From JACDAE01 sp963717195 (GTDB lineage: Bacteria; Chloroflexota; Ktedonobacteria; Ktedonobacterales; Ktedonobacteraceae), in contig CAVQVR010000018.1 in assembly GCA_963717195.1 (NCBI GenBank), forward strand, positions 62,001-126,000: a stretch of DNA of 64,000 bases, read 5' to 3'. A program made the position numbers and the translations under genes. Below, piece after piece: positions 1-8,722 of this stretch (the stretch's first letter is position 1; the number at the start of each line of letters is the position of its first letter). Below the pieces are notes generated by a model. It was given only the letters and a program-made list of their open reading frames with translations, had not been told where the DNA came from and ran no database searches.

Positions 1-1
1 T

Positions 2-565
2 GAGAAGAATATAAAAGAACTGGAACAATTGCTTACAGGCAACGAGATCTTCGATGCACGTACTCAAGGCGTTGGTTATATTGATCCGCAGCAGGCTATA
101 GCCTATGGATTGACCGGGCCGATGCTACGAGCATCAGGCGTCAATTGGGATCTACGCGTGCATCGTCCCTATATGGCTTATCGGGAAGTACCAGTGAATA
201 TCCAGGTACGTCAGGAGGGAGATTGCTTCGCCCGTTACAAAGTGCGGCTGCAGGAAATCTTTGAATCTATGCGCCTGTGCCGTGTTGTTCTGGATAAGTT
301 GCCGGGTGGTCCAATTGGAGTAAGAACGCCGATAGCGTTGCGTCCTGTTCGTGGCGAAACCTACTTTGCCATTGAGGGTAGCAAAGGCGAACTCGGTGTG
401 TACTTCATTAGTGATGGGAGCGAATATCCCTGGCGGGCTAAATTGCGCGGTCCATCTTTTGTCAATTTGCAAATTCTGCCCGAATTGCTGCGTGGCCACA
501 AAATGAGCGATGTAATAGCAATTATGGGAAGCCTTGATCTCGTATTGGGGGAAGTTGACAGGTAA
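2..565 (+). CDS. nuoD: NADH-quinone oxidoreductase subunit D, 3' part
   Basis: C-terminal 187 residues of the 49-kDa subunit of respiratory complex I, the peripheral-arm subunit that helps form the quinone site with NuoB. The frame is open at the left edge, so the start lies outside the window. Family landmarks seen are GPMLRASG, the DLR followed by PYMAY, GDCFARYKVRLQE, the PxGPIGVRTP stretch, and the typical end DLVLGEVDR. A TTG at 29 could be mistaken for a start, but the codons before it (EKNIKELEQ) already fit the family. No other nuo gene follows on this strand. The next feature is a long inverted repeat and then minus-strand genes, so this is the end of its transcription unit as far as visible. 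Confidence 0.93.
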   Translation, partial: EKNIKELEQLLTGNEIFDARTQGVGYIDPQQAIAYGLTGPMLRASGVNWDLRVHRPYMAYREVPVNIQVRQEGDCFARYKVRLQEIFESMRLCRVVLDKLPGGPIGVRTPIALRPVRGETYFAIEGSKGELGVYFISDGSEYPWRAKLRGPSFVNLQILPELLRGHKMSDVIAIMGSLDLVLGEVDR

Positions 566-622
566 TAAGTTCTGTCATAGACAGAAATTGTGTTCCAGGG
601 AAAAATGGGGATGTGGGTGGCC

Positions 623-741
623 CACGGGCTTATTCGCTCCGCTCATCGCGCCCCTACTAGTGGGTCACCATCTCTTTTGAAGGATTTGCATCTCGTGCAT
701 GCCATGGTAGGGGCGCGATGAGCGGAGCGAATAAGCCCGTG
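623..741. repeat. 35-bp perfect inverted repeat, GTAGGGGC family
   Basis: Arms at 623-657 and 707-741 are perfect reverse complements separated by 49 bases. The inner ends carry the CCCCTAC / GTAGGGG core shared by at least seven other intergenic sites in this window, and the outer ends carry GGGCTT / AAGCCC. It lies between the convergent ends of nuoD and the small minus-strand gene at 782, so it may stop transcription from both sides. It has no clear T-tract. Confidence 0.85.
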
Positions 742-781
742 CCATGCTGTGCTGTCGGCGAGAGAGTGACACACCCTTACG

Positions 782-1084
782 CTAGTCTTCCAGGGGCGTT
801 TCGCCCGGCAATAGTTCTCCAACTGCTGCTGTCAGTTCTTCAATCACCTCAATGTCTTCTGCACGCAGAGCAATCTGTTCGGTAGTATCCAACGGCCTTT
901 CCGCAACTTCCACTAGCAGCATTGCATCGTATCCTGTTTGCGTACTCAGAAGCTGAAACTGTATCACTCTGACTACTCTATAATCAGGAAGTCCTGGCAT
1001 TTCCTTACCGATGAGATCATTGGCCCAGGTTGCGATTTCACTTACCGTATGCGCGGCTTCAAGTCCTAGCATTCGTGTTTCCAT
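782..1084 (-). CDS. hypothetical protein, 100 aa
   Basis: Not recognised. A 100-residue acidic protein with no signal peptide and no membrane segment. A leucine- and glutamate-rich C-terminal half ends GETPLED. The middle, with YRVVRVIQFQLL followed by GYDAMLLVEVAERP, looks like a short beta-alpha unit. It is read in the same direction as murI upstream and ends 40 bases before the long inverted repeat, so it may be the last gene of the dnaN-recF-mutase-murI block. The ribosome site is weak (AGAAAGTGAG). The frame is clean and its composition fits its neighbours, hence moderate confidence that it is real. Confidence 0.5.
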   Translation of the reverse strand: METRMLGLEAAHTVSEIATWANDLIGKEMPGLPDYRVVRVIQFQLLSTQTGYDAMLLVEVAERPLDTTEQIALRAEDIEVIEELTAAVGELLPGETPLED

Positions 1085-1189
1085 AAGGTACTCACTTTCT
1101 GTAGGTCGTTCTATCTTTATAAGCGATTCTGATGGGGTTTTGGATGCAGTTTGGATGTTATTTACATTAATTATTAGGGGTGGCTTATT

Positions 1190-1285
1190 CTACATATTAT
1201 GTATAGTCAGAATAAGCACCGTAAGTGCAATGATCAAGATCGCACCAGCAGTTACCTGGGCAATTGTGTGATGGCGCAGTACCAC
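1190..1285 (-). CDS. candidate 31-aa single-pass membrane peptide
   Basis: A short frame beginning at GTG (plus-strand 1283-1285), 10 bases after a GGGAG ribosome site, on the same strand and about 18 bases downstream of the murI stop. It encodes one uninterrupted hydrophobic helix (about TAGAILIIALTVLILTI) after a short basic, His-rich N-terminus. Position, ribosome site and hydrophobicity support a small membrane protein. Length and GTG start make chance possible. No family is recognised. Confidence 0.3.
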   Translation of the reverse strand: MVLRHHTIAQVTAGAILIIALTVLILTIHNM

Positions 1286-1303
1286 GCGCGATCAACTCCC
1301 ATA

Positions 1304-2257
1304 TCAGGGCATAGCCTGTTGCGCCAGGACAGGATAGCCAAGCAATTTACTGGCAACCTCGCTGAAGTTGGATGCGTTGCCACTGCACCAGACCAGGAGT
1401 TGTCCCGCTTCGTGTGTGTGATTGGTTGGGCGATTGATGCCTTCTGCGTCCAGTATTGCACATGTACGGCGTGCAATCGCAGAGCTGCTATCGATGACGA
1501 GAATATCTGGACCAACCACGCGTTCAATCGTCGAGCGCAGAGCCGGAAAATGCGTGCAGCCGAGAACCAGAACATCGATATCATTTATAAGCAGAGGACG
1601 TAATGAATGTTGGAGCGTCTCCTCGACCAGTGGACTATCGAAATCACCGTGTTCGACCAGGGTTACCAGTTCGGGGCAGCCAACCGCGTACACTTGAACT
1701 CCGCTGGCGTAATCATCGATCAACTGGCGCAGATACGTGGCTCTTGCAGCTTGATTGGTAGCAGCGACGCCGATCCGTCCACATTTCGTAAAGCGTGCTG
1801 CCGGTTTCACGGCGGGAACGACGCCAATGAAAGGAAGAGAAAACGTTGCACGCAGCGTATTAAGTGCCGCCTGAGATGCCGTATTGCAGGCTATAACTAT
1901 CAACTTGACACCTTGCTCGATCAAAAAGCGGCAAGCTCGCGTCGTCAATTCAGTGATCTCTGCTTCGCTACGGGTGCCATAAGGGCAGTGACCAGTATCA
2001 CCGAAGTAGACAAAATGTTCCTGTGGTAATTCTTTTCTGAGTGCAGAGAGGATGGTAAGTCCACCTGCACCTGAATCAAAGACACCAATGGGAGCATGTG
2101 CATCTTGCTTTGCCCAGGCATGCGCCTGGGAGTGTAGGGGATCTAAGCTATCTTCCTGGATATGTTCAATATGAAAGAGATGTTCCTTATGTTCACTATC
2201 ACGCATAGGAGACATACCCCATGTCTCCTCATCTTCATCTAAACCCCAGTAGTCCAT
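1304..2257 (-). CDS. murI: glutamate racemase
   Basis: Interconverts L- and D-glutamate to supply D-Glu for peptidoglycan. It works in the cytosol without a cofactor, using two cysteines. Seen: the N-terminal signature GVFDSGAGGLT, the first catalytic cysteine in ACNTAS, the second in GCTHFP, and YFGDTGHCPYG near the substrate site. The racemase fold begins around residue 55. The 317-residue frame has an unusual acidic, His- and Met-rich N-terminal tail of about 50 residues (with WGLDEDEETWG) not needed for the fold. A shorter start could be real, but no better ATG with a ribosome site was found before the fold. The gene lies 13 bases downstream of the mutase gene and is probably co-transcribed with it. 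Confidence 0.93.
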   Translation of the reverse strand: MDYWGLDEDEETWGMSPMRDSEHKEHLFHIEHIQEDSLDPLHSQAHAWAKQDAHAPIGVFDSGAGGLTILSALRKELPQEHFVYFGDTGHCPYGTRSEAEITELTTRACRFLIEQGVKLIVIACNTASQAALNTLRATFSLPFIGVVPAVKPAARFTKCGRIGVAATNQAARATYLRQLIDDYASGVQVYAVGCPELVTLVEHGDFDSPLVEETLQHSLRPLLINDIDVLVLGCTHFPALRSTIERVVGPDILVIDSSSAIARRTCAILDAEGINRPTNHTHEAGQLLVWCSGNASNFSEVASKLLGYPVLAQQAMP

Positions 2258-2270
2258 AATTTACTTCTAT

Positions 2271-3938
2271 CTATTGCATACTATGAAACTCATGCTGTTC
2301 ACCAAACACACGACGCAAAGTGTCACTGATCTCGCCAAGTGTTGCGTATGCTTCAACTGCGTCGAGAATCAATGGCATGAGATTCTCACTATCTTGAGCG
2401 CCTGTTTCTAATGCCTGTAATCGTTGTTGTACCAGTTCATTGTTGCGCCGTTGGCGTAAGGCCGCCACTTTTGCAGCCTGCTGTTTGCCTACCTCTGCAT
2501 CGAGATGGAGATGGATTGCAGGTTCCTCATGTTCCAATGAAAAGCGGTTGACGCCGACCACAATTGCTTGTTTTTGCTCCAGGGCGAGCTGGTAGGTATA
2601 TGCAGCCTGCTCGATCTCAGCCTGCATATAGCCCTGTTCAATGGCGTATACACTCCCACCCAGTTCATCAATTTTGTGAATGTAGTCCCATGCCTGTGCT
2701 TCAATCTGATTTGTAAGAGATTCTATATAATATGAGCCTGCTAAAGGATCGACAATATCAGGCACGCCTGTTTCATAGGCGAGAATCTGTTGTGTGCGCA
2801 GAGCGAGGCGTGCAGAATCCTCTGTAGGTAGGGATAGCGCCTCGTCTCTTGAGTTCGTGTGCAGCGACTGCGTGCCGCCCAGAACTGCTGCCAGAGCCTG
2901 GTATGAGGTACGTACGATATTATTATCGGGCTGCTGAGCAGTTAGCGTCGAACCGGCTGTCTGGGTATGGAAGCGTAGCATCATTGAACGTGGGTCCTGT
3001 GCCTGGAAGCGCTCACGCATAATATGAGCCCACATACGACGAGCGGCACGAAACTTGGCGACCTCCTCAAACAGATTGTTATGGCTATTGAAAAAGAATG
3101 AGAGCTGACCTGCGAAGCGATCCACGTTGAGGCCAGCATCAAGGGCTCCCTGTACATAGGCTATCGCATTTGCCAGTGTGAAGGCAACCTCCTGGACCGC
3201 AGTCGAGCCTGCTTCGCGGATATGGTAGCCGCTGATGCTGATCGCGTTCCAGTGTGGAAGTTGCTCGGAGCAGTAACGGAAGATGTCAGTAATGATACGC
3301 ATCGAATGCCGGGGTGGATAGATATAGGTACCACGGGCTGTGTATTCTTTTAAAACATCATTCTGGATGGTGCCTGAGAGCTTATGTATAGCCATGCCCT
3401 GCTTTTTCGCCACCGCAATGTAGAGTGCGAGCAAGATGCTGGCTGTGGCGTTAATTGTCATGGATGTGCTGATACGATCAAGCGGCAGGTCGTGCAGCAG
3501 AATCTCCATATCTTCCAGGCTGGAGATAGAAACGCCGACCTTGCCCACTTCTCCCTCGGATAAGGGATGATCTGCATCGTAGCCCATCTGTGTTGGAAGA
3601 TCGAAGGCAACCGATAGGCCAGTAGTACCCTGTGAGAGCAGATAATGATAGCGCTTATTCGACTCTTCTGCCGTTGAGAAACCAGCGTACTGGCGCATAG
3701 TCCAGAAGCGAGAGCGATACATTGTCGGTTGTACGCCACGTGTAAACGGGAACTCGCCGGGATAGCCCAGTTGCTCGGGGGCATCGAAACCCTGGATATC
3801 ATTAGCGGTCGTAACGTCTGGTACCTCGATGTCCGAACTGGTTACGAATCTGGATTGTCGCTCTGCAGCTTTGGCGCGAGCGCTTTTTAATGTTGTGTTG
3901 CGCCACTCTTCAGTATTATTACTTTTATGCAGATCCAT
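2271..3938 (-). CDS. methylmalonyl-CoA mutase, large (catalytic) subunit
   Basis: Acyl-CoA mutase TIM-barrel subunit of about 555 residues. It is expected to rearrange (R)-methylmalonyl-CoA to succinyl-CoA with adenosylcobalamin in propionate or odd-chain metabolism. Seen: YRSRFWTMRQYAGFSTAEESN, GLSVAFDLPTQMGYD, SGTIQNDVLKEYTARGTYIYPP, SISGYHIREAGS and GGTQSLHTNSRDEAL. The Tyr of RQYAGF and the Arg of TARGTYIYPP are the residues that mark methylmalonyl-CoA rather than isobutyryl-CoA mutases. The C-terminal B12-binding domain (DxHxxG) is absent, so a separate small subunit must be encoded elsewhere. The start is placed at ATG 3938 (MDLHKSNN), which follows AAAGGAG. The frame extends upstream to 4016 without support. 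Confidence 0.9.
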   Translation of the reverse strand: MDLHKSNNTEEWRNTTLKSARAKAAERQSRFVTSSDIEVPDVTTANDIQGFDAPEQLGYPGEFPFTRGVQPTMYRSRFWTMRQYAGFSTAEESNKRYHYLLSQGTTGLSVAFDLPTQMGYDADHPLSEGEVGKVGVSISSLEDMEILLHDLPLDRISTSMTINATASILLALYIAVAKKQGMAIHKLSGTIQNDVLKEYTARGTYIYPPRHSMRIITDIFRYCSEQLPHWNAISISGYHIREAGSTAVQEVAFTLANAIAYVQGALDAGLNVDRFAGQLSFFFNSHNNLFEEVAKFRAARRMWAHIMRERFQAQDPRSMMLRFHTQTAGSTLTAQQPDNNIVRTSYQALAAVLGGTQSLHTNSRDEALSLPTEDSARLALRTQQILAYETGVPDIVDPLAGSYYIESLTNQIEAQAWDYIHKIDELGGSVYAIEQGYMQAEIEQAAYTYQLALEQKQAIVVGVNRFSLEHEEPAIHLHLDAEVGKQQAAKVAALRQRRNNELVQQRLQALETGAQDSENLMPLILDAVEAYATLGEISDTLRRVFGEQHEFHSMQ

Positions 3939-4056
3939 ATTTCTGTGGCTTTCTCCTTTACTGCCACAAGAAATTATAACACATAGATGATCTTGTTGAG
4001 CGTAGATATGGTGCAACTTTTAGGTACTATTGTCCCTCATTTTTAATATCTCTGTG

Positions 4057-5265
4057 TTAGGAGAGTTCCTGGGATGAAAGAGGCTGTATCTGACCGCCAA
4101 CCACATGATAACTATGCGCCTGTGCGAGGATCTCTGAGGGAAAGCCAGTCAGGTCAGTGGAGGTAAGGAGAACCTGTTCGTGCTGAAGCACCTGGCGAAG
4201 CAGGTACTCGCGGCGTGTGGAGTCGAGCTCGCTAAAGACATCGTCAAGCAATAAGACTGGTTCATCACCGGTACTGGTACGCATAAAGGCCAGTTCCGCC
4301 AGTTTGGTAGAGAGCGCGGTGGTGCGTTGTTGGCCTCGTGAGCCATAGGTCAACATGTTTACATCGTTCACCTGAAATTCCAGATCGTCGCGATGGGGTC
4401 CTAGCAGACAGACGCCTTGCAGAATCTCTTTTTTGCGTGCGGCGCGTAGTTGTTCACGATAATGCTCAGGGGCTTCGGTGAGGCTCCAGGCGGCGTCGAC
4501 CTTAAATGAGGGGCGATAAACGATCTGCAGGTGCTCATGCCCGCCGCTGATAGCTTTCTGAAATTCTGGCGCATGCTCGTTGAGGGCAGTGATCATACGT
4601 TGACGTTCGTAGATGATCAGGTTTGCTAACGTTGTGATTTGCTCATCCAGGTAATCAAGCATGCGTGGATCCTCTTGCAGATCGCGCACACGCTTGAGCA
4701 GGGCCGAACGTTGTGTAACGATTTTGCGATAGCGGATAAGCGCCTGGCAGTAGCGCGGCTGTACCTGGCAGAGCGCACGATCAAGGAAGCGGCGACGTTC
4801 ATCGGGAGAGCCATCGACAATATGCAGATCGGTAGGCGCAAACAGAACGACCTTCATCTGTCCGATAATGTCCACCGTTTTTTTCGGCACGGTATTGAGC
4901 TTCAGCCGTTTGCGTGGCGTGTTGGCCGGAAGCTCAAGGGGATGTTGTGACGATGAAGCATTGTGCGCAAGATCAGGTGGAGTTGGATCAAAGATAACAA
5001 TCTCGATCTCTATTGTATCGCTGTGCCGTTTTACGTCTCCGCTCACACGTGCAATATGGTCGGGCGCATACCAGTTGACGACCTCACGGTCGTTGCTGGC
5101 ATGAAAAGAACTTGCTGTCGCTAGTAGTGCCGCTGCTTCGAGCAGGTTTGTCTTTCCCTGGGCATTATCGCCGTGGAAGAGGAAGAGTCCTGGCCCGAGC
5201 TTCAATTCAAGTTCTCGATAGTTACGGAATTCGCTCAAAGAGAGACGAGAGAGATACACATGCAC
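4057..5265 (-). CDS. recF: DNA replication and repair protein RecF
   Basis: ABC/SMC-like ATPase of 402 residues that helps load RecA at single-strand gaps. Seen: the N-terminal LSEFRNYRELEL, the Walker A GDNAQGKTNLLEA at about 33-45, the GPHRDDLEF motif, the signature region SRGQQRTTALSTKLAEL, and the Walker B PVLLLDDVFSELD near residue 350. Start ATG 5265 follows GGAAGGG. It lies downstream of dnaN, separated by 202 bases that hold a long inverted repeat, so the classic dnaN-recF order is kept but the pair may not be one transcript. An Asn/Ser-rich insertion around residues 95-112 looks family-variable. Confidence 0.95.
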   Translation of the reverse strand: MHVYLSRLSLSEFRNYRELELKLGPGLFLFHGDNAQGKTNLLEAAALLATASSFHASNDREVVNWYAPDHIARVSGDVKRHSDTIEIEIVIFDPTPPDLAHNASSSQHPLELPANTPRKRLKLNTVPKKTVDIIGQMKVVLFAPTDLHIVDGSPDERRRFLDRALCQVQPRYCQALIRYRKIVTQRSALLKRVRDLQEDPRMLDYLDEQITTLANLIIYERQRMITALNEHAPEFQKAISGGHEHLQIVYRPSFKVDAAWSLTEAPEHYREQLRAARKKEILQGVCLLGPHRDDLEFQVNDVNMLTYGSRGQQRTTALSTKLAELAFMRTSTGDEPVLLLDDVFSELDSTRREYLLRQVLQHEQVLLTSTDLTGFPSEILAQAHSYHVVGGQIQPLSSQELS

Positions 5266-5364
5266 CCTTCCACGAAAATAATTGTGATGACCATTATGAT
5301 CAATACAATTAAATATACATTACTGACGCACATCCGCACGGACCATCCGCACGAGCCATCCGCA

Positions 5365-5463
5365 CGGGCTTGTAAACGGCGCCCCTACACCATGGGTGGG
5401 ATGGTTAAGATGTGTGGCATATTTCGTGTTGCCCATGGTGTAGGGGCGCCGTTTACAAGCCCG
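5365..5463. repeat. 32-bp perfect inverted repeat, GTAGGGGC family
   Basis: Arms 5365-5396 and 5432-5463 are perfect reverse complements around a 35-base spacer. The core is GTAGGGGCGCC, the variable word GTTTAC, and the outer end AAGCCCG. It lies between dnaN and recF, ending 5 bases before the dnaN stop codon, so it could form a hairpin in the dnaN transcript. Short direct copies of the outer sequence (GCACGAGCC, GCACGGGC) stand just left of the left arm. Confidence 0.85.
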
Positions 5464-5467
5464 TCGT

Positions 5468-6616
5468 TTAGCGGTTGGTGCTCATGGGCATGATCACGTA
5501 GGTGTATTGTGCACCTATGTCTCCTACTGGTTTAATCACGCCGGGGCGAGCCGCGCTTGTCACTTCGATAGCTACTTCGGGTGTGTCCAGCACGGAGAGC
5601 ACATCCGCAAGATACTTCACGTTGAAGATGATTTGCTGCTCGGGACCATCGATGGCGGCATTGATCGTGCTAACGTTGCTGCCGACATCTTCGGCGGTGG
5701 CTTCGATGGTGAGAGAGCCGCCTTCAGTCCCGTCGCCACTATTCAGTTTCACGCGTGTGATATTTGAGCTGTCGCGTGCGAAAGGTGCGACCGACTTGAC
5801 AGCGGCGGCGAACTCTTTAGTTTCGACCACGGCGCGTGTTGTATGCTCTTTCGGGATAACGCCGCGTACATTGGGGAATGTTGCCTCAATCAGGCGCGAG
5901 ACGAGATCAGTCCCGTTGTCGCTATGGAAGAGCACCTGGCTACGATTGGGCGTTACAATCATCTGCACTGCGCCCTCGCCTGGTAGGATGCGTGCCAGCT
6001 CGGTCAGAGTGCGAGCGGGAATAAGAATGCTGCCATGTGCCTCATCGTGGCCGGGGAGAGGAGCTTCACGCACGGCAAGACGGAACGCGTCAGCGGCTGC
6101 GAATGTTATCTTCTCGTTGCTCACCTCGACCTGGACGCCAGTAAAGACAGGGCGCGAATCGTCATCGGCTGCGGCGAAAGCAACCTGGTCGATCATCTCT
6201 TTGAGCAGTTTCGCATCCAGAATAACGGGAGCCTCACCACCCTCCGCGCTTGGGATCAGGGGAAATTCGGAGGGATCCATGCCCTTAATGCTGGCGCTAC
6301 TGCGCAGGCTTTTCACATTGACGGTATGAGTATCATCCGGAACAATGAGCTCGACAGAAGCCTGTGGGAGACTATTGATAAGATCAGTAATCAATTTTGC
6401 GGGAACAGTAGTCGTTCCCTCTTCTTGTACTTCCGCATCGATCCAACATTGAATGCCGATCTCCAGGTTTGTTGCAGAGAGTTTAAGGCGGCCAGAATCG
6501 GTCGCCAGTAAAATATTGGCAAGAATAGGAAGAGTGCTACGGCTTGATACCGCATGCCCTACCACGGATAGACCACGGCTCAAGTCTTGTTGTTTACAGG
6601 TAATTTTCACTGGCAT
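5468..6616 (-). CDS. dnaN: DNA polymerase III sliding clamp, beta subunit
   Basis: Ring-shaped processivity clamp, about 382 residues and three repeated clamp domains. Seen: the start MPVKITCKQQDLSRGL, TLPILANILLATDSGRL, LPQASVELIV, the middle-domain run GVQVEVSNEKITFAAADAFRLAV, and the C-terminal QYTYVIMPMSTNR in place of the usual YVLMPMRL end. The start is put at ATG 6616, directly after GGAGG with a short 3-base gap. The frame runs 9 codons further up to 6643 (MCSGCAWRK), which does not match the family. The gene stands first in a minus-strand block with recF, and no dnaA is present upstream. Confidence 0.95.
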   Translation of the reverse strand: MPVKITCKQQDLSRGLSVVGHAVSSRSTLPILANILLATDSGRLKLSATNLEIGIQCWIDAEVQEEGTTTVPAKLITDLINSLPQASVELIVPDDTHTVNVKSLRSSASIKGMDPSEFPLIPSAEGGEAPVILDAKLLKEMIDQVAFAAADDDSRPVFTGVQVEVSNEKITFAAADAFRLAVREAPLPGHDEAHGSILIPARTLTELARILPGEGAVQMIVTPNRSQVLFHSDNGTDLVSRLIEATFPNVRGVIPKEHTTRAVVETKEFAAAVKSVAPFARDSSNITRVKLNSGDGTEGGSLTIEATAEDVGSNVSTINAAIDGPEQQIIFNVKYLADVLSVLDTPEVAIEVTSAARPGVIKPVGDIGAQYTYVIMPMSTNR

Positions 6617-7007
6617 TTTCCTCCAGGCACAACCAGAACACAAACAGAATTTCCAGGCTAGTATAACGTATTATGCCGGGAGTGTAAACTAGGCGTGGAG
6701 CGTTGAGCGAGCTCTACAAATCTGGACTTCCGTAAAATCCAGGCATGGAAATTGACTTCGCCACCAGTGTCGGAAGTGGCCATGAGCCCTCTTATGAGTA
6801 CAATATGGTACTACAGGGTCTATTCAGCCAGTTGAATGCACATCTTTTTCTCATTTGATGATATTTATGATATCCTTTACGAGAATATTTAAGCTTGAGG
6901 CGACCCAGAAATGAGCGAACTGTGGGTAATAATGTTGCAAATTTTGATGTAACCTGAACAGTGTTTTTCCTTTAAACAGAAAGACACAGACATCTTTTTC
7001 TGGAGCA
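6617..7007. other. divergent intergenic region, dnaN / glycosyltransferase
   Basis: About 390 bases between dnaN (leftward) and the glycosyltransferase gene (rightward), so promoters for both should lie here. One near-match to a DnaA box (TGTGGGTAA, 6921-6929) was seen, but there is no cluster and no AT-rich repeat array. No gene or strong hairpin was found. Confidence 0.5.
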
Positions 7008-8715
7008 GTGAGAGAATTGCAGTGCAAAAAAAATATTTTGGTTCTCACAAACAACCAGTATGACTGGTTGGCGGGCATTCTTATTCTCTGTGCTATTCTA
7101 TTTCGCATTTTCCTTATGACACATAACTGGCCACTCACGGATAGTGAAGAGGGAACAATGGGACTGGAGGCAATTCATATTGCATTTCAGGGGAAACATC
7201 CGATTTTTTTCTATGGTCAAACCTATATGGGCGTGGGTGAAGCATATCTTGGAGCGGTCATGTTTCGACTCTTCGGTGTCTCAATTTTTTCCCTCCGTTT
7301 AGGCATGTTACTGCTCTTTTCCACGTTTTTAGTACTGGTCTATCTTTTAGGAAGTTTATTATATGGGAAGAAAGTTGCCTGTGCCTCATTGCTTTTAATG
7401 GTAGTTGGCGCGACAAATGTGTTGATACCTGAAATGAAAGCTGTGGGTGGTGCGGTTGAAACATTAGTGTTTGGCACTGCGGTTATGTTGCTTGCCTCAT
7501 GGCTTGCAATAAATAGTGAAGGAGAAAGAGAAAATAAAAGGTTCTTATGGAAACGTACACTTGCATATGCCGGATGGGGAATAGCGACCGGGCTGGGATT
7601 ATGGAGCCATTTACTTGTCGTACCATTTGTCGTTTGTAGCGCATTATTGCTTTTTCTCTTTTGTCGACATGATATACGCGCCAAAAACATAATATTCTTA
7701 CTTCTGAGCTTACTCATTGGGGCAATACTGTTAATTAAATATAATATTACTGCGCCCATCGCGGACAATTCACTGGCTATATTTCTTAAAATTCATAATG
7801 CGTCCTATGCTGGCGCTCCTACTGGTATCATGCTCTGGTTAAAACAATTCTCGGGCACATTCCTCTTTACGCTTCCTATAGCGACAGGCGTGCCACAAAT
7901 TTTTCTTAGTGACGCTTTGCCACTCTATGATCACTTCCAGATAGGATTCATTTTGCCTATTCTGCTCTATGCAGCCTGGAGCCTTGGTTATCTGGTTTTG
8001 TTGGCATGTTCGAGCTGGAACGCTCTAAAATCGATAAGATCGCTCAGGAGAAAAAGAGCATTACCTCTGAAATTGGAAGCACAACAAAGGCAAGCATTGA
8101 TGCTGCAAACGGCACGCCTTTTGTTGTCAGGATGTGCATGGCTCACTATTCTCTCTTATGTATCAAGTGCGACAGCGGCACAACTCCCCTGGAGTTATCG
8201 CTATCTGATCGGCCTTATGATAACAATTCCAGCGCTGATTGCTCCATTGATGGATAATCAAGGTTGGCTGAAATCGAATAATGCACGTAGAGAGCAAATA
8301 CATCAATATATTTTTATTATCGATTGTGCTGATAATGCCATTCCTTGGAATAATTCAGGATATACCTGTGATAACAAGCGGTGATAAATTAGTGCAGCAG
8401 CAAGCCGAACTCGTCGATGCTATGTTACGCATGAGAATAAGTACAATTTATTCTGGTTACTGGGTATGTGATAGCGTTATTTTTCAGAGCGATGAGAAGA
8501 TTATCTGTGCGGCACTCAAGCTCGATATGAGTCCAGATGTTACCCGTTACACTCCTTATAAATATATTGTGGAAAAAAGCAAGAGAGTAGCATACGTTTT
8601 TACAGTGAATAATGTTTTTCATCCGCAAGCTACAATAGAGAAGTTCGCCAGAGATCATAGGTATTCTCAAGTACGCATAAACAATTATATTGTATTTATA
8701 CCTGTTCAGAGCTAA
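7008..8715 (+). pseudogene. GT39-like membrane glycosyltransferase, frameshifted
   Basis: Multi-pass membrane protein of about 569 residues resembling ArnT/PMT-type (GT-C) glycosyltransferases, which use polyprenyl-phosphate sugars. Seen: a first helix after a short N-terminus (DWLAGILILCAILFRIF), an acidic motif DSEEGTMG in the first outside loop where GT-C enzymes carry their catalytic Asp/Glu, and about ten further hydrophobic helices. The first frame (7008-8384) runs into a nonsense-looking tail. The missing last helix (INIFLLSIVLIMPFLGIIQ) and a soluble C-terminal domain continue in another frame to 8715. The break falls at about 8270-8310. The start GTG 7008 follows CTGGAG. The substrate is unknown. 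The break may be a consensus error, since similar single-base breaks recur in this window. Confidence 0.7.
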
Positions 8716-8722
8716 TAGCATG

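Noticed and set aside
6617..7007. Possible chromosome origin upstream of dnaN
   Set aside because: Only one near-DnaA box (TGTGGGTAA, 6921-6929), no dnaA gene and no AT-rich repeat block.
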